The notes beneath the pieces were generated by a model. It did not search any database and was not told the origin of the DNA. It worked only from the letters and a program-made list of their open reading frames with translations. Below are positions 1-7,437 of a stretch of DNA of 14,935 nt, one piece after another; the stretch's first letter is position 1; the number at the start of each line of letters is the position of its first letter. The position numbers and the translations under genes were made by a program. This DNA comes from Saprospiraceae bacterium UBA7328. Lineage in GTDB: Bacteria; Bacteroidota; Bacteroidia; Chitinophagales; Saprospiraceae. The DNA is taken from NCBI GenBank assembly GCA_002471345.1, contig DKPS01000175.1:1-14935 (forward strand). Reading direction: 5' to 3'.

Positions 1-48
1 GCACAAGACATCCTTAATGAAATAGTAACAATTCTTCCTCATGAATAA
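1..48 (+). CDS. C-terminal end of an upstream gene, possibly coaBC (partial)
   Basis: An open frame enters from the left edge and stops at TAA 46-48. It encodes the last 15 residues, AQDILNEIVTILPHE. The frame overlaps the ATG of the next gene (41) by 8 bp, which suggests translational coupling. A short amphipathic helix ending like this would fit the C-terminus of CoaBC (phosphopantothenoylcysteine decarboxylase/synthetase), which often precedes a DUF4835 gene in Bacteroidota. That assignment rests mainly on gene order, because 15 residues cannot identify a family. Confidence 0.5.
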   Translation, partial: AQDILNEIVTILPHE

Positions 49-937
49 GATATTTATTGTAGTTATATCCATTCTTTGCTATCTCGGTAGTAGTGCCCAA
101 GAATTTAATATCAAAGTCTCAATAAATGCACCTACACTCAGTATTGCAGACCCAAGAGTACTTAAAACATTAGAAGGTGAAATAGCAGAATTTTATAATA
201 ATCGGAAGTGGACTGATGACAACTTCGATGACGATGAGCGAATAGAGGGAAGTATTCAAATTAACATTGCTGAAGACTTATCAGCTACATCATTTACGGG
301 ATCTGTATTAATATCAACTAATAGACCTGTCTATAACTCTGGATATACAACAGTGTTACTCAATCATATAGACAAGGACTTAAGATTTACATACGAGCAA
401 AATGCACCATTGAGAGATAACTCAGTGGCTTTTACTGATAATTTGTCTTCGATGCTCACCTATTATGCCTATTTAATCTTAGGATTTGATTACGATAGTT
501 TTTCACTGAACGGTGGTAATAAATATTTCAAAATTTCCCAAAACATTGTAGGCAGTGTGCCTTCTAATCTTTCAAATGGCTTTGGATGGAGTGCATCTGA
601 AGGAAGTCGAAATAAGTATTGGATCATAGAAAACCTTCTTAACCCAAGATTTAAGCCTTATAGGGAAGCTTTTTATAAATATCACCGTCAAGGATTAGAT
701 CTTATGGCCGATAATGCTGTCGTAGGAAAAAGCAATATCCTCGCCGCTCTAAAGAGTATAGATCGAGTAAATAGATCATTCAGAAATTCAATGCTCTTAC
801 AGATGTTCTCTAATAGTAAGAACACAGAGATACTGGAGATCTATAAAAACTCTTTAAAACCCGAACAGAGAGAAGTCTATAATATTATGAGTACTATCGA
901 TCCTGCACAGAGTAGTGTGATTGCGGAGCTTAGATAA
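41..937 (+). CDS. porD: DUF4835 / PorD-like exported protein (type IX secretion associated)
   Basis: A 298-residue protein with a Sec signal peptide: a hydrophobic stretch at residues 4-16 and likely cleavage after SSA, before QEF. The mature N-terminus (residues 21-75) has the pattern typical of DUF4835 proteins: an EFNIKVSIN-like beta strand, then EGEIAEFYNNRKWT and a DERIEGSIQINI strand. The length matches the usual size of about 290-300 residues. DUF4835 proteins are annotated as PorD, linked to the type IX secretion system, and are predicted to be periplasmic or envelope-located; their biochemical role is not clear. The ATG at 41 overlaps the preceding stop, so the gene is probably the distal member of an operon that starts outside the window. 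It ends 9 bp before the convergent DoxX-like gene. Confidence 0.75.
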   Translation: MNKIFIVVISILCYLGSSAQEFNIKVSINAPTLSIADPRVLKTLEGEIAEFYNNRKWTDDNFDDDERIEGSIQINIAEDLSATSFTGSVLISTNRPVYNSGYTTVLLNHIDKDLRFTYEQNAPLRDNSVAFTDNLSSMLTYYAYLILGFDYDSFSLNGGNKYFKISQNIVGSVPSNLSNGFGWSASEGSRNKYWIIENLLNPRFKPYREAFYKYHRQGLDLMADNAVVGKSNILAALKSIDRVNRSFRNSMLLQMFSNSKNTEILEIYKNSLKPEQREVYNIMSTIDPAQSSVIAELR

Positions 938-957
938 AGATTTTTATCAATATCTAA
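930..957. terminator. Inverted repeat between convergent genes, possible bidirectional terminator
   Basis: TTAGATA (930-936) and TATCTAA (951-957) are perfect inverted arms, with a nested GATAAA/TTTATC pair (933-938 and 943-948) inside. The repeat spans the stop codons of both tail-to-tail genes, a usual place for a shared terminator. The stem is AT-rich and weak, with only a short U-rich segment, so its role is uncertain. Confidence 0.3.
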
Positions 958-1300
958 ATTTCAACATAATTCTAGAAATCACTGTAGCGATTATCGCTAC
1001 AGTAGCAACCATTCCACCTCCATCTTGCGCCATGTGATGTGCTCCAAAAGCTAGTACAGCATCAAAGAAAAAACCTGCATATGCCCATTCTGTGAGGACT
1101 TTTAATTTATTAGTCAGTACGGCAATGATTCCCAATATTTTTACTGCTGCAAGAGGTGCAACTACCCAAGAAGGAAAACCTAGTGTAGGGAAATACTCAG
1201 CAATCATATCATATCTCAAAATGTACATGCCTGCTGAAAAAGCAAAAATTAAACACATTAAAACTGTTGTTACCCAGTAAATAATCTTATTAGTATTCAT
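947..1300 (-). CDS. DoxX-like family small membrane protein
   Basis: A 117-residue integral membrane protein with four predicted hydrophobic helices at about 7-27, 45-63, 73-90 and 96-114. The layout is typical of the DoxX-like family: a first helix followed by an EYFPTLGFP loop, a central PLAAVKILGIIAVL helix, then an EWAYAGFFFDAVLAFGAHH segment with charged and histidine residues near the membrane face. Members occur in bacterial inner membranes. Some DoxX relatives are tied to quinone or thiol redox chemistry, but nothing here identifies a substrate. The start is ATG at 1300. The gene is transcribed alone, divergently from the hydrolase at 1337, so the two share a very short upstream region of about 36 bp. 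Confidence 0.75.
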   Translation of the reverse strand: MNTNKIIYWVTTVLMCLIFAFSAGMYILRYDMIAEYFPTLGFPSWVVAPLAAVKILGIIAVLTNKLKVLTEWAYAGFFFDAVLAFGAHHMAQDGGGMVATVAIIATVISRIMLKFRY

Positions 1301-1336
1301 TGATATATAGATTGAAGTCTAAAAATAGTTGAATTT

Positions 1337-2242
1337 TTGTACGACATTAATCTCAAGCCAAAGATTGTTCATATTGTGATTCGAAAAGCGATCAAATACA
1401 TTCTAATTATCTTACTCGTATTCATTTTAGCAGGAGTGACTCTAATCTTATCTTCAGAACAACGAATCGATGACCAGTCTTTAACAAACGATTTCAACAA
1501 GTCTAATATTAACCTTAATCTTCATGATTCAAATAAAATTAGAGCTTGGAAAACTAAAGGGTTCAAAAGAGAAAATGCTATAGTTTTTATTCATGGTGCT
1601 CCTGGATCAGGAGATCAGTTTAATATATATCTGAAAGATTCTCTTTTAAGAAATGTAGCTGACATCATTACCTTAGATAGACCTGGATATGGATATTCTA
1701 ATTATGGCAATCCTCAAACAAATATTCAGAAACAAGCTGAATCCATCTTTAACACCATTTATCAAATAGCAGATTCTACACAACATATTATTTTGGTTTC
1801 TCATTCCTTTGGCGGGCCTATAGCATCATACATAGGGATTAGACATCCTAATAAAATCAAAGGTCATCTAATGCTTAATCCAGTAATGGATCCTGAAAGT
1901 GAGCCTATGTTTTGGTTTTCTGGAGCACCATTGTGGTGGCCGATTAAGTATATAAGCAGCGGAGCTATGAAAGTCGCAGCACATGAAAAAATCTCTCACC
2001 CAGAAGAGCTCGAATCTCTTTCTCACCTTTGGACCAAAAGCAAAATACCTACGATTATGATTCAAGGAAGAAAAGATTGGTTAGCTCCGTTTGAAAATGC
2101 CCAATTCGTAAAAGATCATTTTGACCCTGATTTTATCAAAGTAAAAATCTTAGATGAAAGCTCACATTTTGTACCTTTTAATCAAACCGATTATGTGATA
2201 GAGCAGATATTAGAACTTATCCATCAAGCTCAAAAACAGTAA
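1337..2242 (+). CDS. Membrane-anchored alpha/beta hydrolase
   Basis: A 301-residue alpha/beta hydrolase fold protein. Residues 20-38 form one hydrophobic N-terminal helix after a basic stretch, so the enzyme is probably tethered to the inner membrane with its catalytic domain outside the cytoplasm. Visible motifs are HGAPG (86-90, oxyanion hole), DRPGYGYS (114-121), nucleophile elbow SHSFGG with Ser157, acid Asp247 in GRKDWLAP, and His277 in SSHFVP. The catalytic triad is therefore complete. The substrate cannot be read from the sequence; an esterase or related hydrolase is likely. No ATG is available before the TM helix: an in-frame stop lies at 1313-1315, and the only candidate starts are TTG 1337 or GTG 1376. 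The true start is uncertain, but either keeps the TM segment. The stop abuts the convergent DUF819 gene with no gap. Confidence 0.8.
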   Translation: MYDINLKPKIVHIVIRKAIKYILIILLVFILAGVTLILSSEQRIDDQSLTNDFNKSNINLNLHDSNKIRAWKTKGFKRENAIVFIHGAPGSGDQFNIYLKDSLLRNVADIITLDRPGYGYSNYGNPQTNIQKQAESIFNTIYQIADSTQHIILVSHSFGGPIASYIGIRHPNKIKGHLMLNPVMDPESEPMFWFSGAPLWWPIKYISSGAMKVAAHEKISHPEELESLSHLWTKSKIPTIMIQGRKDWLAPFENAQFVKDHFDPDFIKVKILDESSHFVPFNQTDYVIEQILELIHQAQKQ

Positions 2243-3493
2243 CTACCCAGAAGCTGCTTGCATTAGGTAAGCACAAATAATCGCTCCATAGGTTCCCACT
2301 GCATATCCTAAGACTGCCAACAAAGCCCCTACGGGAGCTAAAGCAGGACTAAAAGCAGATGCAACAACAGGGGCTGATGCAGCTCCTCCTACATTCGCAG
2401 TACTTCCTACAGCAACAAAGAAAAATGGTGCCTTGATCACTTTCGCAGTCACGAATAGAATAGTGATATGAACTATCATCCAAATGATGCCAATGGCAAA
2501 AAGTCCCAAATTTTCAAATACTTCTCGAATATTCATCTTCATACCTATAGTAGCGACTAGAATGTAAATAAACACGGTCCCCCATCTGGAAGCTCCTACC
2601 CCTTCTAATTTTTTTGCTTTTGTAAAACTGAGCAAGAATCCTATGGTCGTAGAAAAAACAATTAACCAGAAAAAACCTGACATCAATGAATTCAATCTTA
2701 ATGATTCTAATGTTTCTTTCATTCCAGTCATAAGGGGCACTACCCATTCTGCGGCTAAATGCGATAATGCTACTGCTCCAAATGCTACTCCTCCCAAAAC
2801 AAAAAGATCAGTTGTGGTGGGCATTCTTTCTATGCTGGCTCTATAATCAGATACTTTTTGCTTCAAGGCTTCTATAGAAGAGACATCAGCTTTGAGCCAT
2901 TTATCAATTTTCTTAGTGACTCCAGCACCATATAGTAAGATTCCTATCCAAATGTTTCCAACTAAAAGGTCTACAATAAGCATAGTACCAAAAAGATTAT
3001 CGCTTACTTCGAATATCTCCTTCATTGCAGTCTGATTAGCCCCTCCTCCTATCCAGCTCCCCGCGATAGTGGATAGTCCACGCCACAACTGATCAGGATC
3101 TGCAGAAATGAGATCCGGAGCAATGTTCACAATAATCAAAACTGCTATTGGACCGCCTATCACTATTCCTAATGTAGCAACCCCAAACATGATCAAGGCC
3201 TTAGACCCTAGGTTTACAATGGCTTGAATATCAATACTTAAACATAAAAGCACTAGACTGGCAGGCAGTAAATATCGAGAGGCCATATAATAAAGATCTG
3301 ATCCACTCGGATCTACCCAGCCCAATGGCCAATTCAGTAGTGCTGGGGCGAAATAACAGACCAATAAAGCCGGAACAAATCGATAAAATTTTTGCCAAAA
3401 AGAGCTATCTGAATGAGAAGTGTAAAATACAAATCCCAATATTATCATCAAAAGTCCGAAGACAATTGCATCGTTTGTAAAAAGTGGTTCCAT
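2243..3493 (-). CDS. DUF819 family multi-pass membrane protein (YjcL-like)
   Basis: A 416-residue, very hydrophobic protein with about ten predicted membrane helices. Two glycine/alanine-rich broken segments stand out: GSWIGGGANQTA (145-156) and STANVGGAASAPV (364-376). They sit in equivalent parts of the two halves, as expected for an inverted-repeat transporter with two half-helix crossover segments; this is inference from pattern. A hydrophilic stretch (about 193-228) separates the halves. The size and motifs match the DUF819 family, whose members are uncharacterised putative transporters. No substrate can be suggested from neighbours. The ATG at 3493 faces a 142-bp region shared with the divergent sulfatase operon. 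The gene ends exactly where the convergent hydrolase ends, so any terminator must lie inside coding sequence. Confidence 0.85.
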   Translation of the reverse strand: MEPLFTNDAIVFGLLMIILGFVFYTSHSDSSFWQKFYRFVPALLVCYFAPALLNWPLGWVDPSGSDLYYMASRYLLPASLVLLCLSIDIQAIVNLGSKALIMFGVATLGIVIGGPIAVLIIVNIAPDLISADPDQLWRGLSTIAGSWIGGGANQTAMKEIFEVSDNLFGTMLIVDLLVGNIWIGILLYGAGVTKKIDKWLKADVSSIEALKQKVSDYRASIERMPTTTDLFVLGGVAFGAVALSHLAAEWVVPLMTGMKETLESLRLNSLMSGFFWLIVFSTTIGFLLSFTKAKKLEGVGASRWGTVFIYILVATIGMKMNIREVFENLGLFAIGIIWMIVHITILFVTAKVIKAPFFFVAVGSTANVGGAASAPVVASAFSPALAPVGALLAVLGYAVGTYGAIICAYLMQAASG

Positions 3494-3562
3494 ATTGGGG
3501 ATTAAGATAATAGCTCAATATTGGAAAAAGAAATTCAACGAAAGATAGGCTGGTCTACAGCG

Positions 3563-3575
3563 GACTAATTTAGTC
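3563..3575. promoter_or_regulatory. Palindrome GACTAATTTAGTC in divergent promoter region
   Basis: Perfect 6-bp arms around a single central T, in the 142-bp region between the divergent DUF819 and sulfatase genes. It lies about 60 bp upstream of the sulfatase ATG and about 70 bp from the DUF819 start. A dimeric regulator could use such a site, but the palindrome is short and no matching regulator is encoded next to it. Confidence 0.25.
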
Positions 3576-3588
3576 AGAGGAGTAAAAA

Positions 3589-3621
3589 TTTGATTTACTT
3601 CGTTATTTTCATCTACGTTTT
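3589..3621 (+). promoter_or_regulatory. Candidate Bacteroidota-type promoter for the sulfatase operon
   Basis: TTTG at 3589-3592 and TACGTTTT at 3614-3621 are separated by 21 bp. This resembles the Bacteroidota -33 TTTG / -7 TAnnTTTG pattern, with the last G replaced by T. The ATG follows 14 bp later, so the 5' leader would be very short. The match is by eye, in an AT-rich region where chance hits are common. Confidence 0.3.
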
Positions 3622-3635
3622 CAAAATTTGATTCG

Positions 3636-5267
3636 ATGAACTATCCAAAAATATTTAATAAACTGCTGCTCTTTTTACTTTTAATTCTAGCCATTCAATG
3701 TAAAACAGATAAGCAAAACGCTCTGCCAGAAAGGCCTAATATCTTGTTCATCATGTCAGATGATCATGCCTACCAGGCGATAAGTGCATATTCTGATCAT
3801 TTGATCCAAACTCCAAATATTGATAGGATAGCTGATGAAGGAATGAAATTCACAAATGCATGTGTGACGAATTCAATTTGTGCACCATCAAGAGCGGTTA
3901 TACTTACAGGGAAGCATAGTCATCTTAATGGCAAAATTGACAATAGGTTCCCTTTTGACACCAATCAAATCACTTTCCCACAAATATTACAAAACAATGG
4001 TTACCAGACTGCCATGTTTGGTAAGCTTCACTTCGGAAACAGTCCTAAAGGATTTGACCAATTCAAAATTCTTCCAGGGCAAGGCACTTATTATAATCCT
4101 GACTTTATCACCAAAAATGATGGTCGAATCAACATTGAGGGATATACCTCAGACCTAATTACAGATATGACTTTAGATTGGCTTACTGAAGAAAGACAAG
4201 AAGATGAACCTTTTCTATTAATGTATCTGCATAAAGCACCTCACAGAGAATGGCTTCCACACAAGAGGCATAGTAAAGATTACATCAATAAAACTTTTCC
4301 AGAACCAGAAACTCTTTTTGATGACTATGAAGGAAGAGGAAGTGCTGCAAGAGAGGCAGAAATGAACTTATTGACTCACATGAACTGGGCAGGAGACAGT
4401 AAAATCCCACCAGAAGTAATGGATGAATTGGGAATTTCACCTACTGCAAATTGGGATAAAATCGGCTATAAAAGATCAGTAGGAAGGTTGACACCAGGGC
4501 AAAGAGCAGATTGGGATAAAATCTACTCCCCAATGATAGAAGAGTTTAAAAAGAATTACCCTAATATGTCCAAAGAAGACTTAATGAAATGGAGGTATCA
4601 GCGTTATATGCAAGACTATCTGGGTTCTATTGCTGCCGTTGATGATGGGGTCGGAGAAGTATTGGATTATTTGGATGAAAGTGGCCTTGCAGAAAATACT
4701 ATTGTGGTGTATACATCGGATCAGGGATTCTACCTTGGTGAGCATGGCTGGTTTGACAAAAGGTTCATTTATAATGAGTCCTTTAAAACACCCCTATTAG
4801 TCAGATGGCCAGGAGTCATAGACCCTGGAAGTGTTAATACGCAAATGGTTCAAAATCTCGATTTTGCTCAGACTTTTTTAGATGTGGCAGGAGTTAGCGC
4901 CCCTACAGATATGCAAGGAGAAAGCATATTACCATTATTCCAAGGTGACACAAAGAACTTTAGGGATGCTGTCTACTACCACTATTATGAGTATCCCGCT
5001 GTTCACATGGTCAAGAGACATTATGGAATTGTGACCGAAGATTATAAATTGGCTCATTTCTATTATGATGTGGATGAGTGGGAATTGTATGATCGGAAGA
5101 AAGATCTCAATGAAATGAATAATGTATATAATGATCCAGCTTATGCTGATATTGTAGCTCAATTAAAAGAGAGTCTTCAAGAATTAAGAGTGAAATATAA
5201 AGACTCTCCAGAACTAGACCAGATGTACATTGATAAGTACAAAGAAATGGGCTATATCAAATCATAA
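3636..5267 (+). CDS. Exported sulfatase, family S1 (resembles N-acetylglucosamine-6-sulfatase group)
   Basis: A 543-residue type I sulfatase. The FGly motif is CAPSR at residues 82-86, with Cys82 the residue converted to formylglycine. Other active-site residues are the metal ligands Asp42 and Asp43 (MSDDH), Lys130 and His132 (FGKLHFG), His203 in the APH motif, and Asp362-Gln363 (TSDQGFYLGEHGW) followed by His370 and Lys375. A central insert (about 222-320, starting FDDYEGR) plus the GEHGWFDKR segment resembles bacterial glucosamine-6-O-sulfatases (SulfAtlas S1_11-like); this subfamily call is from memory of patterns. The N-terminus (residues 9-22, ending AIQC) looks like a lipoprotein signal with an unusual Gln before the Cys, so envelope location is likely but lipidation less sure. 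The next sulfatase starts 5 bp after its stop. It needs an FGE or anSME maturase, which is not in this window. Confidence 0.88.
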   Translation: MNYPKIFNKLLLFLLLILAIQCKTDKQNALPERPNILFIMSDDHAYQAISAYSDHLIQTPNIDRIADEGMKFTNACVTNSICAPSRAVILTGKHSHLNGKIDNRFPFDTNQITFPQILQNNGYQTAMFGKLHFGNSPKGFDQFKILPGQGTYYNPDFITKNDGRINIEGYTSDLITDMTLDWLTEERQEDEPFLLMYLHKAPHREWLPHKRHSKDYINKTFPEPETLFDDYEGRGSAAREAEMNLLTHMNWAGDSKIPPEVMDELGISPTANWDKIGYKRSVGRLTPGQRADWDKIYSPMIEEFKKNYPNMSKEDLMKWRYQRYMQDYLGSIAAVDDGVGEVLDYLDESGLAENTIVVYTSDQGFYLGEHGWFDKRFIYNESFKTPLLVRWPGVIDPGSVNTQMVQNLDFAQTFLDVAGVSAPTDMQGESILPLFQGDTKNFRDAVYYHYYEYPAVHMVKRHYGIVTEDYKLAHFYYDVDEWELYDRKKDLNEMNNVYNDPAYADIVAQLKESLQELRVKYKDSPELDQMYIDKYKEMGYIKS

Positions 5268-5272
5268 AGAAT

Positions 5273-7108
5273 ATGCTACAAAAAGGACTACTGTTATTGA
5301 TTGCCTTTTGGCTATTATTTGTTTTTGGATGTACACCAGCTAAAAAGGATTTGCCAAATGTGATCATAGTGATGACTGATGATCAAGGCTACGGAGACAT
5401 TAGCGCTCATGGAAATCCTCATATTAATACTCCAAATATTGATAAACTACATTCTGAAAGTATTAGACTTACTAACTTTCATGTGGGCACTACTTGTGCT
5501 CCTTCAAGGGCCGCTCTCATGACAGGAAGAGATGGCAATAAGGTTGGTGTATGGCACACTATAGCAGGTAGATCTCAACTAGATCGCAGAGAAACTACCA
5601 TGGCCGAAATCTTCAAAGAAAATGGGTATCGCACTGGTATGTTTGGCAAGTGGCACCTTGGAGATAGCAAGTCTTTCAGACCTCATGACAGAGGATTTGA
5701 AGAAACTTTGTATCATGGTGGTGGTGGAATATGGCAAGGGCCTGATTATTGGGACAACGACTACTTCGATGATGTATATTTTCGCAATGGCACACCTGAA
5801 AAGAAGGAAGGTTATTGTACTGATGTTTGGTTTGATGAGGCTATTAATTATATGTCCAAAGAAGATAAAAAGCCCTTCTTTACTTACATCACTCCTAATG
5901 CACCGCATTTCCCTTATCACATAGATAGCAGTTATATTACGCCATACTTAAACGACACTTCCGTGGTCAATCCAAACTTTAATGGAATGATTACTAACAT
6001 AGATGAAAACATGGGAAAGCTCATGAACTATCTAGATCAAACAGGTTTGTCAGAAAATACCATCCTGATTTTCATGACTGATAATGGAAGCTCTTCAGGG
6101 TCAGAATTGGATAGAAATGGACATGTGACTAAAGGGTATAATGCCGGGATGAGAGGAAAAAAGGTTTCTCAATATGAAGGAGGACATCGTGTACCGTGCT
6201 ATATAAGATGGCCAAAAAACAACTGGGTTGGTGGTATTGACAAAGATCAGCTCACTGCTCACATAGATCTGCTTCCGACTATTATGAAAAAAATTGGGTT
6301 CAATTCATCGAAGTCACTGGATTTAGATGGGTGGGATCTTTCAGACATATTGGACAATCAAGTGAATACCACTAAAAATTACGAAGAAAGAATTCTTATT
6401 GTCGACACACAAAGAAGACAATTCCCGCTTAAGGCTTACAGATCATCAGTTATGATGGGAAAATGGAGATTGATTGACAAAGTTGAGCTTTACAATGTTG
6501 CCACTGATCCTGGTCAAAAAGATAATGTCATAAATCAATATCCAGAAATAAGAGTAAAACTATCACTTGGGTATGAAAAGTGGTGGGATGATATCTTTTC
6601 AGCATTTACAAATTACACTAAAGCGCCTATTGGGGGCGATGAAGAAACTATTCTTTATGCACATGACTGGATAGATGCTGAAATGAATGGTTCTCCTAAT
6701 ATATTGGACAATGGATCCCACCAAACTCCATGGAATCAAACTCAGATCAGAAAAGGATTGGCTATCAATGGTACATGGACTTTAGATGTAACAGAAAGTG
6801 GAAAATATGACATAGAGATGCGCAGATGGCCAGAGGAACTAGATCTGCCTATAACATCAGGACTACCATCTAAACCTGCTGTAAATGGTGGGATAAACTT
6901 ACCTGAAGGAAAATCGCTAAATATTATACAAGCAGATCTTAAAATTGATAAAAAAACCATTGCTGCAGCAACTGTTAGAGCTAACGATAAGAAAATTGTA
7001 TTTTCTTTGAATCTAGACCAGGGCACCAAAAAGCTCCAAACCACTTTTAAAACTGAAGACGGGACAGAAATTGGTGCTTATTATGTTCATATAAAAAAGT
7101 CTGCATGA
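5273..7108 (+). CDS. Exported arylsulfatase-type sulfatase with extra C-terminal domain
   Basis: A 611-residue type I sulfatase, second gene of the pair (5-bp gap). The signal sequence ends in a lipobox-like VFGC with Cys20. Active-site residues are Asp36-Asp37 (MTDDQGYGD), FGly motif CAPSR at 75-79 with Cys75, Lys126 and His128 (FGKWHLG), His212 (APH), Asp270-Asn271 (MTDNG) and Lys296 (MRGKK). The GVWHTIAGRS segment (92-101) is common in arylsulfatase-like Bacteroidota enzymes. The catalytic fold ends around residue 440 (WRLIDKVELYN, then a TDPGQKDN turn). About 170 further residues follow, including GTWTLDV and YDIEMRRWPEE, that look like a beta-sandwich accessory domain, possibly for substrate binding. 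The overall sequence differs strongly from the upstream sulfatase, so the pair probably removes different sulfate groups rather than being a recent duplication. Confidence 0.88.
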   Translation: MLQKGLLLLIAFWLLFVFGCTPAKKDLPNVIIVMTDDQGYGDISAHGNPHINTPNIDKLHSESIRLTNFHVGTTCAPSRAALMTGRDGNKVGVWHTIAGRSQLDRRETTMAEIFKENGYRTGMFGKWHLGDSKSFRPHDRGFEETLYHGGGGIWQGPDYWDNDYFDDVYFRNGTPEKKEGYCTDVWFDEAINYMSKEDKKPFFTYITPNAPHFPYHIDSSYITPYLNDTSVVNPNFNGMITNIDENMGKLMNYLDQTGLSENTILIFMTDNGSSSGSELDRNGHVTKGYNAGMRGKKVSQYEGGHRVPCYIRWPKNNWVGGIDKDQLTAHIDLLPTIMKKIGFNSSKSLDLDGWDLSDILDNQVNTTKNYEERILIVDTQRRQFPLKAYRSSVMMGKWRLIDKVELYNVATDPGQKDNVINQYPEIRVKLSLGYEKWWDDIFSAFTNYTKAPIGGDEETILYAHDWIDAEMNGSPNILDNGSHQTPWNQTQIRKGLAINGTWTLDVTESGKYDIEMRRWPEELDLPITSGLPSKPAVNGGINLPEGKSLNIIQADLKIDKKTIAAATVRANDKKIVFSLNLDQGTKKLQTTFKTEDGTEIGAYYVHIKKSA

Positions 7109-7437
7109 AATTAAAGGGACTTTCTTTATCCTTTTGGTCTTCTTTTGAGCTTTGACAACATTAAATAAATCACCCATACTTAAATTAATTTGAACCAATC
7201 TTATAACCTCAAAGTACTAAGATCACCATAAGTACCATGATCCAATTACTAGTTAAAGAATGATGATTTTAAGCTTGAGGAAGTAGAAAAACATGGCTCA
7301 ATGGCGGTCTAAAATATTTCATCCAACAGGCTTTTAGAATCATTCATGCACAATTTTAATATTATTAGTCGATAAGAACGTTCTACATTCTTAGCAGATG
7401 TTTCATTGACGTAAATTCATGTTATCAAACGTCACAA
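7109..7437. other. 329-bp intergenic region without a gene
   Basis: No convincing ORF is present. Just after the sulfatase stop, AAAGG and CCTTT arms flank a 12-base loop and lead into a T/C-rich run (about 7114-7146); this is at best a weak terminator. The palindrome AGAACGTTCT lies at 7375-7384, inside a wider TAAGAA/TTCTTA inverted repeat (7373-7378 and 7388-7393), about 50 bp before the next ATG. I could not identify a convincing TAnnTTTG promoter element for the downstream gene. Confidence 0.5.
7373..7393. promoter_or_regulatory. Nested inverted repeats upstream of the DUF5916 gene
   Basis: AGAACGTTCT (7375-7384) is a perfect 10-bp palindrome. The overlapping TAAGAA (7373-7378) and TTCTTA (7388-7393) form a second inverted repeat. 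The distance of 45-65 bp from the ATG at 7438 is suitable for an operator or activator site. No regulator can be named. Confidence 0.22.

Noticed and set aside
5579..5924. ORFs of 100-113 codons on both strands inside the second sulfatase
   Set aside because: They lie wholly inside a strongly conserved sulfatase frame and have no family features of their own.
3636..7108. Recent tandem duplication of the sulfatase genes
   Set aside because: The two proteins share only the general S1 motifs, differ in length and in middle and C-terminal regions, and have different lipoprotein signals. They are old paralogues, not a recent repeat.
7013..7198. 61-codon minus-strand ORF at the end of the second sulfatase
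   Set aside because: It overlaps sulfatase coding sequence, has low-complexity basic content and no family resemblance.
7109..7437. Small RNA or riboswitch in the long intergenic region
   Set aside because: No strong stem set or known riboswitch core was visible; only short palindromes.
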